A stretch of 64,000 bases of DNA, from NCBI RefSeq assembly GCF_005870035.1, contig NZ_SWJG01000002.1, positions 186,001 to 250,000 of the forward strand. The letters run 5' to 3'. This DNA is from Spirosoma lacussanchae. GTDB taxonomy: Bacteria > Bacteroidota > Bacteroidia > Cytophagales > Spirosomataceae. Positions 25,172 through 34,349 of this stretch are shown here, piece after piece. The position numbers and the translations under genes are program-made. Positions within the stretch are counted from its first letter, which is position 1. Every line of letters starts with the position of its first letter. The notes beneath the pieces are model-generated. The model was not told where the DNA came from. It ran no database searches and saw only the letters and a program-made list of their open reading frames with translations.

Positions 25172-27484
25172 ATGCGTCTATTTTTTTTGCTGTTCTTGCT
25201 GGCCGGTCCACTGCTGGGACAACCCAAACCCGGATTGGTCAAATCGCCGGTCGCGTATGTTAATCCCCTGATTGGATCGGCCCCCAGCCAGACGCCTACG
25301 GCCAAAAAACACAGCGAAGCCGGCAGCGAGCTGAAAGGGCAGATTATTCCCGCCATTGGACGGCCCCATGCCATGACGACCTGGACCCCGCAGACCCAGG
25401 CCACCGAAACCAAATGTCTGGCGCCCTATTATTATAACGACCCTAAAATCAACGGATTTCGGGGCACCCACTGGCTCAACGGCAGCTGCGTACAGGACTA
25501 CGGCTCGCTGACAATCATGCCGCTGTCGGGACCGCTGATCCTGCGCCCCGCCGAACGCGGCTCGCGCTTCGATCATGCGGCAGAAATCGTAACCCCGGCC
25601 TATTATGATGTTCGGCTGGTCGATTCCGGTATCCGGGCCGAACTGTCGGCGCATACGCGGGCCGGGGTCCTGCAGTTTACCTACGAGAAAGGTGGAGAAA
25701 GTGGGCTGCTGATCGAGCCCAACAGCGACGAGGGCGAAGGCTATGTCGAGATTCACCCCGAGCGGAACGAAATTGTTGGCTACAACCCCGCCCACCGGAT
25801 TTACCAGGGATCGGGACAGTCGGCGGGTTTCAGCGGGCATTTTGTGGTGCAGTTCGACCGGCCGCTGGCGTCGTTCGGCACCTGGATCAACTACGAGCCG
25901 ACCGAGGGCGCGAAGCAGGCCAAAGGCACCGGCAAACGTGAATCGGTGGGGGCGTATGTCCGCTGGAACCTGAAGCCGGGCGAGGTAGTGCGGGTGCGGG
26001 TCGGCACCTCGTTCGTGAGCGAAGCCGGGGCGCGGGCCAACCTCCGCCAGGAAATTCCGGACTGGAATCTGGCGCGCGTCCGGCAGCAGACCGAAGCCGC
26101 CTGGAATGCCGAACTGGGCCGGATGCAGGCCACCGGCCGCGACGCCGACAAGACGCTGTTTTACACAGCCTTGTATCACGCTAACCTGACGCCCCGCATC
26201 TTCTCCGACGTGGATGGGTCATACCCCGGTTTTGCCGACGATACAACCATTCATAAAGCCGACGGATTCGACTACTACTGCGATTTCAGCCTGTGGGATA
26301 CCTTTAGGGCCTGCCAGCCGCTGCAGACCCTGCTGAATCCACAACGGTCGGGACACCTCATGCAGTCGCTCGTGAAAAAAGCGGAACAGGGGGGCTGGAT
26401 GCCGATTTTCCCCTGCTGGAACAGCTATACCGCAGCCATGATCGGCGACCATGCCCAATCGGCCTTTGCAGACGCCTACGTGAAAGGCGTCCGGAATTTC
26501 GACGTCAATACGGCCTATCGGTACCTGCGCCGGAATGCGTTCGAGGCCAACAGCGACCGGACGAGCTACGAAGCTGGGAAAGGGCGACGGGCCATGAACT
26601 CGTACCTGACCTATAACTACATTCCGCTCGAAGATTCGGTCTGGCAGGCATTTCACAAGCGGGAGCAGGTATCGCGGACCCTCGAATACGCCTACGATGA
26701 TTTCTGCCTGGCTCAGCTGGCCACAGCACTAAACAAAACCGCCGATGCGGCTACCCTATCCAGCCGCGCCCGCAACTACCGCAACGTACTGGACCCCGCC
26801 ACGGGCTACGTGCGGGGCCGCTACGCTGACGGCCGCTGGATTGACCGCTTCGATCCGTTTGCGCTACGAGCGTCGTTCATTACCGAAGGTTCGCCAGCGC
26901 AGTACACGTTTTTCGTACCGCAGGACGTACCGGGACTGGCCCGACTCGTTGGTGGGCGCGACCGACTGGTGGCCAAGCTGGATACCCTGTTTAATGGCGG
27001 GCACTACTGGCACGGCAACGAACCCAACAATCAGATTGCGTATCTGTATGCCTGCGCCGGTGCGCCCTACAAGACCCAGGCGCGGGTTCGGCAGCTCATC
27101 GCCGATGAGTACAGTACGGGTCCCGGCGGGCTGAGCGGCAACGAAGACGGCGGCCAGATGTCGGCCTGGCTGGTGTTCAGCATGGCGGGCCTATACCCGG
27201 TTTGTCCCGGAACGCCTTATTACGTGCTGGGCAGTCCGGCGCTCGATGCCGTTACGATCCGGTCTGGCGCCGGGAAGCCGTTCACCATCCGCGCCCGGAA
27301 CAATAGCCCTGCCAACGTATACATCCAGTCGGCTACGCTCAATGGCAAACCGTTTGCGCGCACCTACCTCACCCACGCTGAACTGCTGGCGGGCGGGGAG
27401 TTGAACCTGATCATGGGCGCTCGACCGAACCTAAACTGGGGAAGCCGCCCCGCCGACGCCATGCCATCGGTGCTGCCTGAGTAG
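25172..27484 (+). CDS. GH92 family alpha-mannosidase
   Basis: A 770-residue exported glycosidase with a signal peptide (MRLFFLLFLLAGPLLGQ). GH92 enzymes are Ca-dependent, inverting exo-alpha-mannosidases. Family marks are YVNPLIGS near the N-terminus, GQIIPAIGRPHAMTTWTPQT, DYYCDFSLWDTFRACQPL, GHYWHGNEPNNQIAYLYACA and SGNEDGGQMSAWLVFSMAGL with the probable base Asp659. EGSPAQYTFFVP (Glu572) lies where the family usually has an EGNxWQY-type general-acid motif, so the flanking residues differ here while the Glu is kept. It is divergent from the TonB receptor and lies 132 bases upstream of the sigma gene of module 2, so it may serve that module. Confidence 0.92.
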   Translation: MRLFFLLFLLAGPLLGQPKPGLVKSPVAYVNPLIGSAPSQTPTAKKHSEAGSELKGQIIPAIGRPHAMTTWTPQTQATETKCLAPYYYNDPKINGFRGTHWLNGSCVQDYGSLTIMPLSGPLILRPAERGSRFDHAAEIVTPAYYDVRLVDSGIRAELSAHTRAGVLQFTYEKGGESGLLIEPNSDEGEGYVEIHPERNEIVGYNPAHRIYQGSGQSAGFSGHFVVQFDRPLASFGTWINYEPTEGAKQAKGTGKRESVGAYVRWNLKPGEVVRVRVGTSFVSEAGARANLRQEIPDWNLARVRQQTEAAWNAELGRMQATGRDADKTLFYTALYHANLTPRIFSDVDGSYPGFADDTTIHKADGFDYYCDFSLWDTFRACQPLQTLLNPQRSGHLMQSLVKKAEQGGWMPIFPCWNSYTAAMIGDHAQSAFADAYVKGVRNFDVNTAYRYLRRNAFEANSDRTSYEAGKGRRAMNSYLTYNYIPLEDSVWQAFHKREQVSRTLEYAYDDFCLAQLATALNKTADAATLSSRARNYRNVLDPATGYVRGRYADGRWIDRFDPFALRASFITEGSPAQYTFFVPQDVPGLARLVGGRDRLVAKLDTLFNGGHYWHGNEPNNQIAYLYACAGAPYKTQARVRQLIADEYSTGPGGLSGNEDGGQMSAWLVFSMAGLYPVCPGTPYYVLGSPALDAVTIRSGAGKPFTIRARNNSPANVYIQSATLNGKPFARTYLTHAELLAGGELNLIMGARPNLNWGSRPADAMPSVLPE

Positions 27485-27616
27485 GCGGGAAGCAGGGTCC
27501 GAAAAAATAATTCAAAAAAAAGAAGGGCTGAGTAAGGTGATATGCCGGAATTGTTGTCTGGTCTTATAGAGAGGTTCGAGTATATTTTTTAGAAAATTTT
27601 GTCTGAACCGAAGATT

Positions 27617-28312
27617 ATGCCAGAGCGCCTGCCAGACGACTATGCCGATGACTCGCTCCGCCTGCGGGTGTTGCCACTTCGGGCAACGCCTGTAGGCAGG
27701 CCGGAAAACGAGGGGCCGGAGAACCCGGACTCCGAGCTGTTTCTGCGCCGTATTATGGAGCAGGACCCCAGCCGGGGCTGCGAACTGCTGTTCCGTCGGT
27801 ATCACAAGGCGCTGTGCAGCCATGCGGTGCGCTTCGTATACTCGCGGGAGGTTGCCGAAGATCTGGTCAGTGAGGTGTTCTGCCGGTTCTGGAAAACCAG
27901 AGCCTATGCTACCGTGACCTCCTCGTACCGGTTTTATCTGTTCCGGAGCGTTCGGAACGAAGCCTATAATTACCTGCGCCTGGAGTTTCAGCAGCTCGAC
28001 GATCTCGACGAAGCCCGCCATACAGACGGTGGTATCGAACAGCGTCCCGATCAGATCATGCAGTATGACGAGGTGCTTCAGCAGGTCGAAGAACTTGTTG
28101 AGCAACTGCCGCCCCAGTGCCGGAAGGTCTTTCTGCTGAATCGCTTCGAAGGAAAACGGTATCAGGAGGTGGCCGATGAACTCGGCATATCCATCAAGAC
28201 CGTAGAGGTTCACATCGTCAAGGCCCTGGCTCTGGTGCGGAAAGGGCTGAAAAACCACTGGCTGATGCTGACGCTGCCCGCCGTTCTGGCCAGATTCTTC
28301 GACCAGCAGTAA
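27617..28312 (+). CDS. ECF sigma factor, Bacteroidetes FecI-like type (module 2)
   Basis: A 231-residue paralogue of the sigma factor at 14026. Region 2 reads FRRYHKALCSHAVRFVYSRE then VAEDLVSEVFCRFWKT; region 4 reads LPPQCRKVFLLNRFEGKRYQ then VADELGISIKTVEVHIVKAL. ATG 27617 is chosen over a TTG at 27599. A FecR gene follows after 48 bases and an STN-SusC after it, the standard trans-envelope relay. The preceding 27580-27600 segment is AT-rich, like that before the module 1 sigma gene, and probably part of its promoter. Confidence 0.92.
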   Translation: MPERLPDDYADDSLRLRVLPLRATPVGRPENEGPENPDSELFLRRIMEQDPSRGCELLFRRYHKALCSHAVRFVYSREVAEDLVSEVFCRFWKTRAYATVTSSYRFYLFRSVRNEAYNYLRLEFQQLDDLDEARHTDGGIEQRPDQIMQYDEVLQQVEELVEQLPPQCRKVFLLNRFEGKRYQEVADELGISIKTVEVHIVKALALVRKGLKNHWLMLTLPAVLARFFDQQ

Positions 28313-28360
28313 GGTGATTCTGCCAAAAACGTGTCTTGTCTGTAAACGCCTGTCATCGCT

Positions 28361-29368
28361 ATGAAATCAGAAATAAACAAAGAACTGATTTTCGACCACT
28401 TTGCCCGAAAAACGTCGCCCCTGCAACGGCAGTTGATCGAGCAGTGGCTGCGGACGCGGGCCAACGAAGAGCAGTACTACGTCTGGCTGGAGGAGTGGGA
28501 AAACAATGGTCCGCAGTACGTGGCTCAGACGGAAGTTGCCCTGCAGCAATACAGCCGCTTCCTGGCCAGTAATCCGCATACCGACGAGCCGGCTCCGGCA
28601 CCAGTTGATACCCGTCGGCCGGCACAGGAACGGCGTTACGGCTGGACCTGGCTGATGGCTGCGTCGGTGGTGCTGTTGCTGGGCCTGGGGGGCTGGCTGT
28701 TTCGGGATCTGCTTCGGTATCAGACCTACCGCACCGACTACGGCGAGATTTCGACGGTCCGGCTGGCCGACGGGAGCCGGGTAACGCTCAACGCCAACAC
28801 TACGCTGCAGGTGCCGCGCTGGGGCTTTGGCAACCAGTCGCGGGAGGTGTGGCTGCGGGGCGAGGCCAGTTTTGCGGTGAAGCACCTGCCCGACCACCGG
28901 CGGTTCGTGGTCAGAACGGACCAGCGGCTCGACGTGGTGGTGCTGGGCACCGAGTTCAGCGTCTACACCCGCGAGCGGGGGGCCAAAGTCGTGCTTCGGA
29001 AAGGAAAGGTGCAGGTCCACTACGCCGACCGGAACCAGCCGAAACAACTGCTCATGAAGCCCGGCGACCAGGTGACCCTCGACCGCCGAAACCGCCTGAC
29101 CCACCAGGCCCTCGACCAGCCGCAGCTGTATCCCGGCTGGGAAGATAAACGATTTGTATTTGACGAAACAACGCTGCAGGAGGTGGCTTACATGCTGCGT
29201 GAAAGCTACGGTCTGGAGGTAGAAATCCGGGATAAGGCGCTGGCCAACCGCGTGCTGATGGGGTCGTTCCGGGCCGATAACGTCGATCAGCTCCTGCAAA
29301 CGATTTCCGAACTACTCGATATCAATGTGGTGCGACAGGGTAATCATGTGCGCCTGTCGACCCGCTAA
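28361..29368 (+). CDS. FecR-family anti-sigma factor (module 2)
   Basis: A 335-residue membrane regulator, paralogous to the one at 14720. N-terminal cytosolic anti-sigma part with LIFDHFARKTSPLQRQLIEQ and EEWENNG; one membrane helix at about 96-115; periplasmic FecR domain with RLADGSRVTLNANTTLQVPR, GEASFAVKHLPDHRRF and VLGTEFSVY; C-terminal DUF4974 with FDETTLQEVAYMLRESYGL and MGSFRADNVDQLLQTI. It is placed between sigma and SusC with gaps of 48 and 28 bases, so the three are almost certainly co-transcribed. Confidence 0.93.
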   Translation: MKSEINKELIFDHFARKTSPLQRQLIEQWLRTRANEEQYYVWLEEWENNGPQYVAQTEVALQQYSRFLASNPHTDEPAPAPVDTRRPAQERRYGWTWLMAASVVLLLGLGGWLFRDLLRYQTYRTDYGEISTVRLADGSRVTLNANTTLQVPRWGFGNQSREVWLRGEASFAVKHLPDHRRFVVRTDQRLDVVVLGTEFSVYTRERGAKVVLRKGKVQVHYADRNQPKQLLMKPGDQVTLDRRNRLTHQALDQPQLYPGWEDKRFVFDETTLQEVAYMLRESYGLEVEIRDKALANRVLMGSFRADNVDQLLQTISELLDINVVRQGNHVRLSTR

Positions 29369-29396
29369 GCAGTCATTCCGCTAACCCTTACTTCCT

Positions 29397-32300
29397 ATGA
29401 ATTACCGACTACCCAAAGCCTCCTGCTGGGGGTTGCTGCTAACCGCTTTGCTTTTTGGGCCGCAACCGGGCTGGTCGCAGGCGCTGGCCATAGCCCGGCA
29501 AACGCAGCCGGGGCCGGGGCAAATGCCCAGAGGCAACGCGTCGCGCCAGCTGAAAGAAGTCCTGACCGAGTTGAAAAGTAAATACCAGGTCGATATTCTG
29601 TTTGAGCTGAAAACGGTGGATAACCTGCTGGTTTCGCCCAGTCAGTTTGCGGCCGAACCTTCACTCGAAAAAGCCCTGACGGCCATCCTGAGCCCCCATG
29701 GGCTGCGCTACAAAAAAATTAACCGAACATCCTATGTCGTACTGGCCAAACCGCCCGCCCGGCCCGACCTGGGGAGCAATAGCCGATTTTCTGAACCCGG
29801 TACGGCTGCTCCCGCTGGTACCGAATCGGCCACTGCCCAGCGTACCGCCAGCGTATCGGCCGGCCCGACCACGGTCGACGTGGCCGATGAAACGGTGAGT
29901 GGTACGGTATCCGACGAGACTGGTGCCGGCCTGCCGGGCGTCAGCGTTGTGGTGAAAGGCTCCGTGCGGGGTACGTCGACCGACCAGAACGGCAATTACC
30001 GCATCAGCGTTCCGGGCCCCGAGGCTGTGCTGGTGTTCAGCTATGTAGGGTATCTGCCCCAGGAAATACCAGTCGGAAGCCGGACCACGCTGGCCGTGAC
30101 GCTGAAGGTAGACGACAAAACCCTGAGCGAGATAGTGGTGGTCGGCTACGGAACCGTTAAGAAGTCGGACCTGACCGGGGCGGTGGCCCGGGTGGGAGAA
30201 ACCGACATCAAGGCGACACCCATCGTGGCGTTCGACCGGGCGCTGCAGGGGCGGGCCGCCGGGGTACAGGTCGTGCAGAACTCGGCCCGGCCCGGCGGAG
30301 CGGCCACGATCCGGATTCGCGGGTCGGGCTCCGTCAACGCCAGCAACGACCCGCTCTACGTGATCGACGGGTTTCCGACAACGGGCCTCAACTCCATCAA
30401 CCCGAACGACATCGAATCAATCGAAGTCCTGAAAGATGCCAGTGCTACGGCTATTTACGGCTCGCGGGGCTCGAACGGGGTGGTGCTCGTAACGACCAAA
30501 CGCGGCCGGGCGGGTAAGTCGGTGGTGAGTTACGAGATGTATTACGGGTCGCAGTCGGCCCGGCGAACCATACCGCTGCTCAACGCCCGGCAGTTTGCCG
30601 AATTTGTCAACGAAGCGCAGACCAACAACGGCGGGCGCCCTTATTTCGACGGCAGCACCACCGACCGGCCCTTACCGGCCAGCCTGGGCGAAGGCACCAA
30701 CTGGCAGAACGAAATACTCCGTAACGCGCCCATCCAGAACCACCAGCTCGGCGTATCGGGCGGCTCCGAAAAGTCGCGCTACGCGGTGTCATTCGGGTAT
30801 TTCGATCAGCAGGGGATCATCATCAACTCGAACTTCAAACGGTACAGCCTGCGCGCCAACCTCGACAATGATGTATCGTCGCGGCTGCGGGTGGGGCTTA
30901 CCGTGCAGGGAGCCTACACGACCGGCCGGAGTGCCCGGACCGAAGTAGACGGCAACGCGGGCGGTGGGGTAACGAGTGCATCGCTGAGTAACTCGCCTAC
31001 GTTTCCGGTCTATAACCCCGACGGTACGTACTTCCGGAACCTGGGCACCCTGAACGGATACGGCGTCGACAACCCGGTTGCCATTGCCAACGAAATTCGA
31101 AGCCTCAACTCGCTGATTCGTCTGCTGGCCAACTCCTTCGTCGATTATAAAATTACGGAGGGACTGACTGTCAGAACCAGCTTTGGGGCCGATCTGCAAG
31201 CGACAAAGGGCAACAGCTACAGCTCGCGGCTGGTGCTGGACGGGTCCAGCTCGGGTGGTTCGGCCCAGGTCGACGCGATGCAGAGCATCGGCTGGCTCAA
31301 CGAGAATATGATGAATTATACCCGGCAACTGACCACCCGTCATACGGTAAGCGCGCTGCTGGGGTATACCATTCAGGGGCTGGCGACCGAAAACGTAACG
31401 GCCAGAGCCAATACGTTCCCGAACGACTTTGCACTATACAACAACCTGGCCGCGGGTTCGTCGCTGTTGGCGCCCCGCAGCGGAGCCAATGACTGGCGGC
31501 TGATTTCGTACCTGGCCCGCGTCAACTACGGCTTCGACGACCGCTTCCTGCTGACCTTCACCGCCCGTCGGGACGGCTCGTCGCGCTTTGGTACCAATAA
31601 TAAGTTTGGCTTCTTCCCGTCGGGCGCTTTTGCCTGGAAACTGGCTAACGAGAAGTGGATGAAGAATCAGAACCTGCTGTCAGATACCAAGCTGCGGGTC
31701 AGTTACGGGCTGTCGGGCAACCAGGAAATCGGGAACTATCAGTACCTGGCCAACATCGGTAACAGCCCCCACGTACTGGGAGGTGTACTCAACTCCGGTG
31801 CCACTACGGCCGGTATTGCTAACCCCGACCTGCGCTGGGAACGCAGCGCCCAGTTCGACGCGGGCCTTGACATCGGCATCCTGAACAACCGGATTCAGTT
31901 CACGGCCGATTATTACATCAAAAAAACCGCTGACCTGCTGTTCTTCGTGGGCGTACCTACCTCCTCGGGTTTCAGCTCGACCCTAAAAAACATCGGCAGC
32001 GTTGAGAACAAAGGGTTCGAGCTGGCGCTGAATACCGTCAATATCAACAGCAACTCGGCACGGGGTGGTTTTCGGTGGACATCGGACTTCAACGTAACCC
32101 TGAACCGGAACAAAATTCTGACGCTGGACGGGCGGCAGGAGTTCACCACGGGAACCGATGCGGTCATCTTCGCCACCACCATCAACCCGATTCTGCTGCG
32201 CGTAGGGAGTCCGCTGGGTAACTTCTACGGGCGCGTAACCGACGGTATTTTTCAAAATCAGTCCGAAGTCGACGCATCGGCTCAGAAAACGGCCCGGCCT

Positions 32301-32873
32301 GGTGATCTGCGCTACAAAGACCTGAACGGCGACGGAACCATCAACGACCTCGACCGGGATGTAATCGGCAATGCCAACCCGAAACTGTTTGGCGGGTTTA
32401 ACAACACCTTTTCCTACCGGGGGTTTGACCTGAATATTTTTATTCAGGGCGTATCGGGCAACAGCATTCTGAATTACGGCACCTTCGACCTCATCAACCT
32501 GACGGGCGGTAACAACCAGTCGGCGCGGGTGCTGGACCGCTGGACGCCCACTAACCCCAGTAACACCATTCCCCGTGCCAATGCTGCCGGTGGGTCGCGG
32601 ATTCTGTCCAGTTTCCAGGTAGAAGACGGCTCGTACCTGCGCGTCAAGAATATCTCGCTGGGATATAACCTGCCTAAAAACCTGCTCGACCGCCTGTCGG
32701 TCAGCACCGCCAGGGTGTACGTGACGGCTCAGAACCTGTTCACCTTCACGAACTACACTGGCTACGATCCCGAAGTGAACCGGTATGGCAGCTCATCGCT
32801 CAGCCAGGGGCTGGACTACGGGGCTTATCCAACGGCTAAGACCGTACTGGCTGGTCTGAACCTTTCTTTCTAA
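29397..32873 (+). CDS. SusC/RagA-family TonB-dependent transporter with STN domain (module 2)
   Basis: A 1158-residue outer-membrane transporter with signal peptide, STN domain (about 45-118, RQLKEVLTELKSKYQVDILF), carboxypeptidase-like domain (about 165-240, VSGTVSDETGAGLPGVSVVV), LSEIVVVGYGT, plug (about 255-365, ending VLKDASATAIYGSRGSNGVV) and a barrel ending in LAGLNLSF. It shares architecture with the module 1 SusC but the barrels differ widely, which points to another glycan. The SusD gene follows after 16 bases. Confidence 0.96.
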   Translation: MNYRLPKASCWGLLLTALLFGPQPGWSQALAIARQTQPGPGQMPRGNASRQLKEVLTELKSKYQVDILFELKTVDNLLVSPSQFAAEPSLEKALTAILSPHGLRYKKINRTSYVVLAKPPARPDLGSNSRFSEPGTAAPAGTESATAQRTASVSAGPTTVDVADETVSGTVSDETGAGLPGVSVVVKGSVRGTSTDQNGNYRISVPGPEAVLVFSYVGYLPQEIPVGSRTTLAVTLKVDDKTLSEIVVVGYGTVKKSDLTGAVARVGETDIKATPIVAFDRALQGRAAGVQVVQNSARPGGAATIRIRGSGSVNASNDPLYVIDGFPTTGLNSINPNDIESIEVLKDASATAIYGSRGSNGVVLVTTKRGRAGKSVVSYEMYYGSQSARRTIPLLNARQFAEFVNEAQTNNGGRPYFDGSTTDRPLPASLGEGTNWQNEILRNAPIQNHQLGVSGGSEKSRYAVSFGYFDQQGIIINSNFKRYSLRANLDNDVSSRLRVGLTVQGAYTTGRSARTEVDGNAGGGVTSASLSNSPTFPVYNPDGTYFRNLGTLNGYGVDNPVAIANEIRSLNSLIRLLANSFVDYKITEGLTVRTSFGADLQATKGNSYSSRLVLDGSSSGGSAQVDAMQSIGWLNENMMNYTRQLTTRHTVSALLGYTIQGLATENVTARANTFPNDFALYNNLAAGSSLLAPRSGANDWRLISYLARVNYGFDDRFLLTFTARRDGSSRFGTNNKFGFFPSGAFAWKLANEKWMKNQNLLSDTKLRVSYGLSGNQEIGNYQYLANIGNSPHVLGGVLNSGATTAGIANPDLRWERSAQFDAGLDIGILNNRIQFTADYYIKKTADLLFFVGVPTSSGFSSTLKNIGSVENKGFELALNTVNINSNSARGGFRWTSDFNVTLNRNKILTLDGRQEFTTGTDAVIFATTINPILLRVGSPLGNFYGRVTDGIFQNQSEVDASAQKTARPGDLRYKDLNGDGTINDLDRDVIGNANPKLFGGFNNTFSYRGFDLNIFIQGVSGNSILNYGTFDLINLTGGNNQSARVLDRWTPTNPSNTIPRANAAGGSRILSSFQVEDGSYLRVKNISLGYNLPKNLLDRLSVSTARVYVTAQNLFTFTNYTGYDPEVNRYGSSSLSQGLDYGAYPTAKTVLAGLNLSF

Positions 32874-32889
32874 ACCCATCGCCTGACCC

Positions 32890-34335
32890 ATGAACATCAA
32901 GTACATACTTCCGTTGCTGGCCCTGGTGACGCTGGGGTGCGAAAATCAACTCAATCTGGTGCCGGTTACCAACCTGACCGACGCTACCTACTTCAAAACC
33001 GCCGATGATGCACGGGCGGCCCTGGGCGCGTGTTACGCTTCCCTGAACGCTCCCATCGAACACAGCGTCGACGTGACGACTACCGACGACGGGGTGCCGT
33101 TTCTGACCGGGTCGGCCGATCGGCCGCTGCTCTGGCGCTACAACATCGTATCGACCAATACCCTGATCGGCGGGTTCGGTGGCGCTTATTCAGGGATCAA
33201 CCGCGCCAATATTGTCATTGCCCGGGTGCCGGGTATTTCGATGGACGAAGCGCTCAAAAAACGGTACGTAGCCGAAGCCAAATGCCTGCGCGCTATTCAC
33301 TACTTCAACCTCGTCAGGCTCTACGGTGATGTGCCGTTGGTCACGAAGGAAACAACTTCGCTGGAGGGGCTGGCGGTACCGCGGGATCCCGTAGCCAAAA
33401 TCTACGAACAGATCGAAACCGACCTGAAAGAAGCCGAAGCGGATTTACCCAAATCGTACCCGGCCAGCGAATCGGGTCGGATGACGCAGGGCGCGGCAAA
33501 AGGTATGCTCGCCAAGGTCTACCTGACCCGGGCTGGCACTACCAAAAACTCGCCTTACTGGGCGCAGGCCGCTGCCAAAGCGAAAGAAGTAATCGATCTG
33601 GGCGTCTATGACCTGTATGCCACGTTTGCCGAAGCCTTCGCCCTGACGGCCCGGGGTGGTAAAGAAAATATCATCGAGGTACAGTACCTGACCGATGTGC
33701 GGGGCCACGGGCTGGGCCGGGGTTTCGGTGTACGATCGGGCCCCATCTACCCCGGTGGCGGATCGGGTATTGCACGGCCAACGGCGAGCCTGTTTAACGC
33801 CTACACCAGCGCCGACCAGCGCAAGGCGGTTACCTTCCTGACGTCTTATGTCTTCAACGGGGTTACGACCAGTCTGTCCATAACCGATCCAGACCCGACC
33901 AAAGCGGTCGCTTTCCAGAAACTGTGGGACAAAACGGCTAAAACCAACGGGGGCGAAGGGACCAGCATTCCCATTCTGCGGTATGCCGATGTACTGCTGA
34001 TGTACGCCGAAGCGCTCAACGAAGCCAACAACGGCCCAACAGCCGATGCGTTTGCCGCACTGAACCGGGTACGGACCCGGGCGGGCCTGAGTCCGCTGAG
34101 TGGCCTCAGCTACCAGCAGTTTCAGGAAGCCGTATGGTTGGAACGGCGGCTGGAGCTGACGTTTGAAGGGAGCCGCCGGTTCGATCTGATCCGGACGGGT
34201 CGCCTGCTTGAGGCCGTCAAGGCTGAGAACAGCTTCAATAGAAATGCCGCTATTCAGCCCTTTCATGTGCTGCTGCCCATTCCGCAGTCGGACCGGGACG
34301 CTAACCCCAATCTGGCCCAGAACCCGGGCTATTAA
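32890..34335 (+). CDS. SusD/RagB-family glycan-binding lipoprotein (module 2)
   Basis: A 481-residue surface lipoprotein with lipidation Cys17 (LLALVTLGC). SusD fold marks are CLRAIHYFNLVRLYGDVPLV, GAAKGMLAKVYLTRAG, RYADVLLMYAEALNEANN, RRLELTFEGSRRFDLIRTGR and the end NLAQNPGY. It should form the lid of the SusC encoded upstream. There is no terminator before the next gene, which starts 14 bases later, so the three pyruvyl-transferase-like genes are tied to this SusCD operon. Confidence 0.95.
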   Translation: MNIKYILPLLALVTLGCENQLNLVPVTNLTDATYFKTADDARAALGACYASLNAPIEHSVDVTTTDDGVPFLTGSADRPLLWRYNIVSTNTLIGGFGGAYSGINRANIVIARVPGISMDEALKKRYVAEAKCLRAIHYFNLVRLYGDVPLVTKETTSLEGLAVPRDPVAKIYEQIETDLKEAEADLPKSYPASESGRMTQGAAKGMLAKVYLTRAGTTKNSPYWAQAAAKAKEVIDLGVYDLYATFAEAFALTARGGKENIIEVQYLTDVRGHGLGRGFGVRSGPIYPGGGSGIARPTASLFNAYTSADQRKAVTFLTSYVFNGVTTSLSITDPDPTKAVAFQKLWDKTAKTNGGEGTSIPILRYADVLLMYAEALNEANNGPTADAFAALNRVRTRAGLSPLSGLSYQQFQEAVWLERRLELTFEGSRRFDLIRTGRLLEAVKAENSFNRNAAIQPFHVLLPIPQSDRDANPNLAQNPGY

Positions 34336-34349
34336 CCGTACCCTCGTTT

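Noticed and set aside
24958-25413. N-terminal extension of the TonB receptor to 25413
   Set aside because: It would run into the divergent GH92 gene, and the segment lacks a signal peptide and protein-like composition; the ATG at 24957 is followed directly by a good signal peptide.
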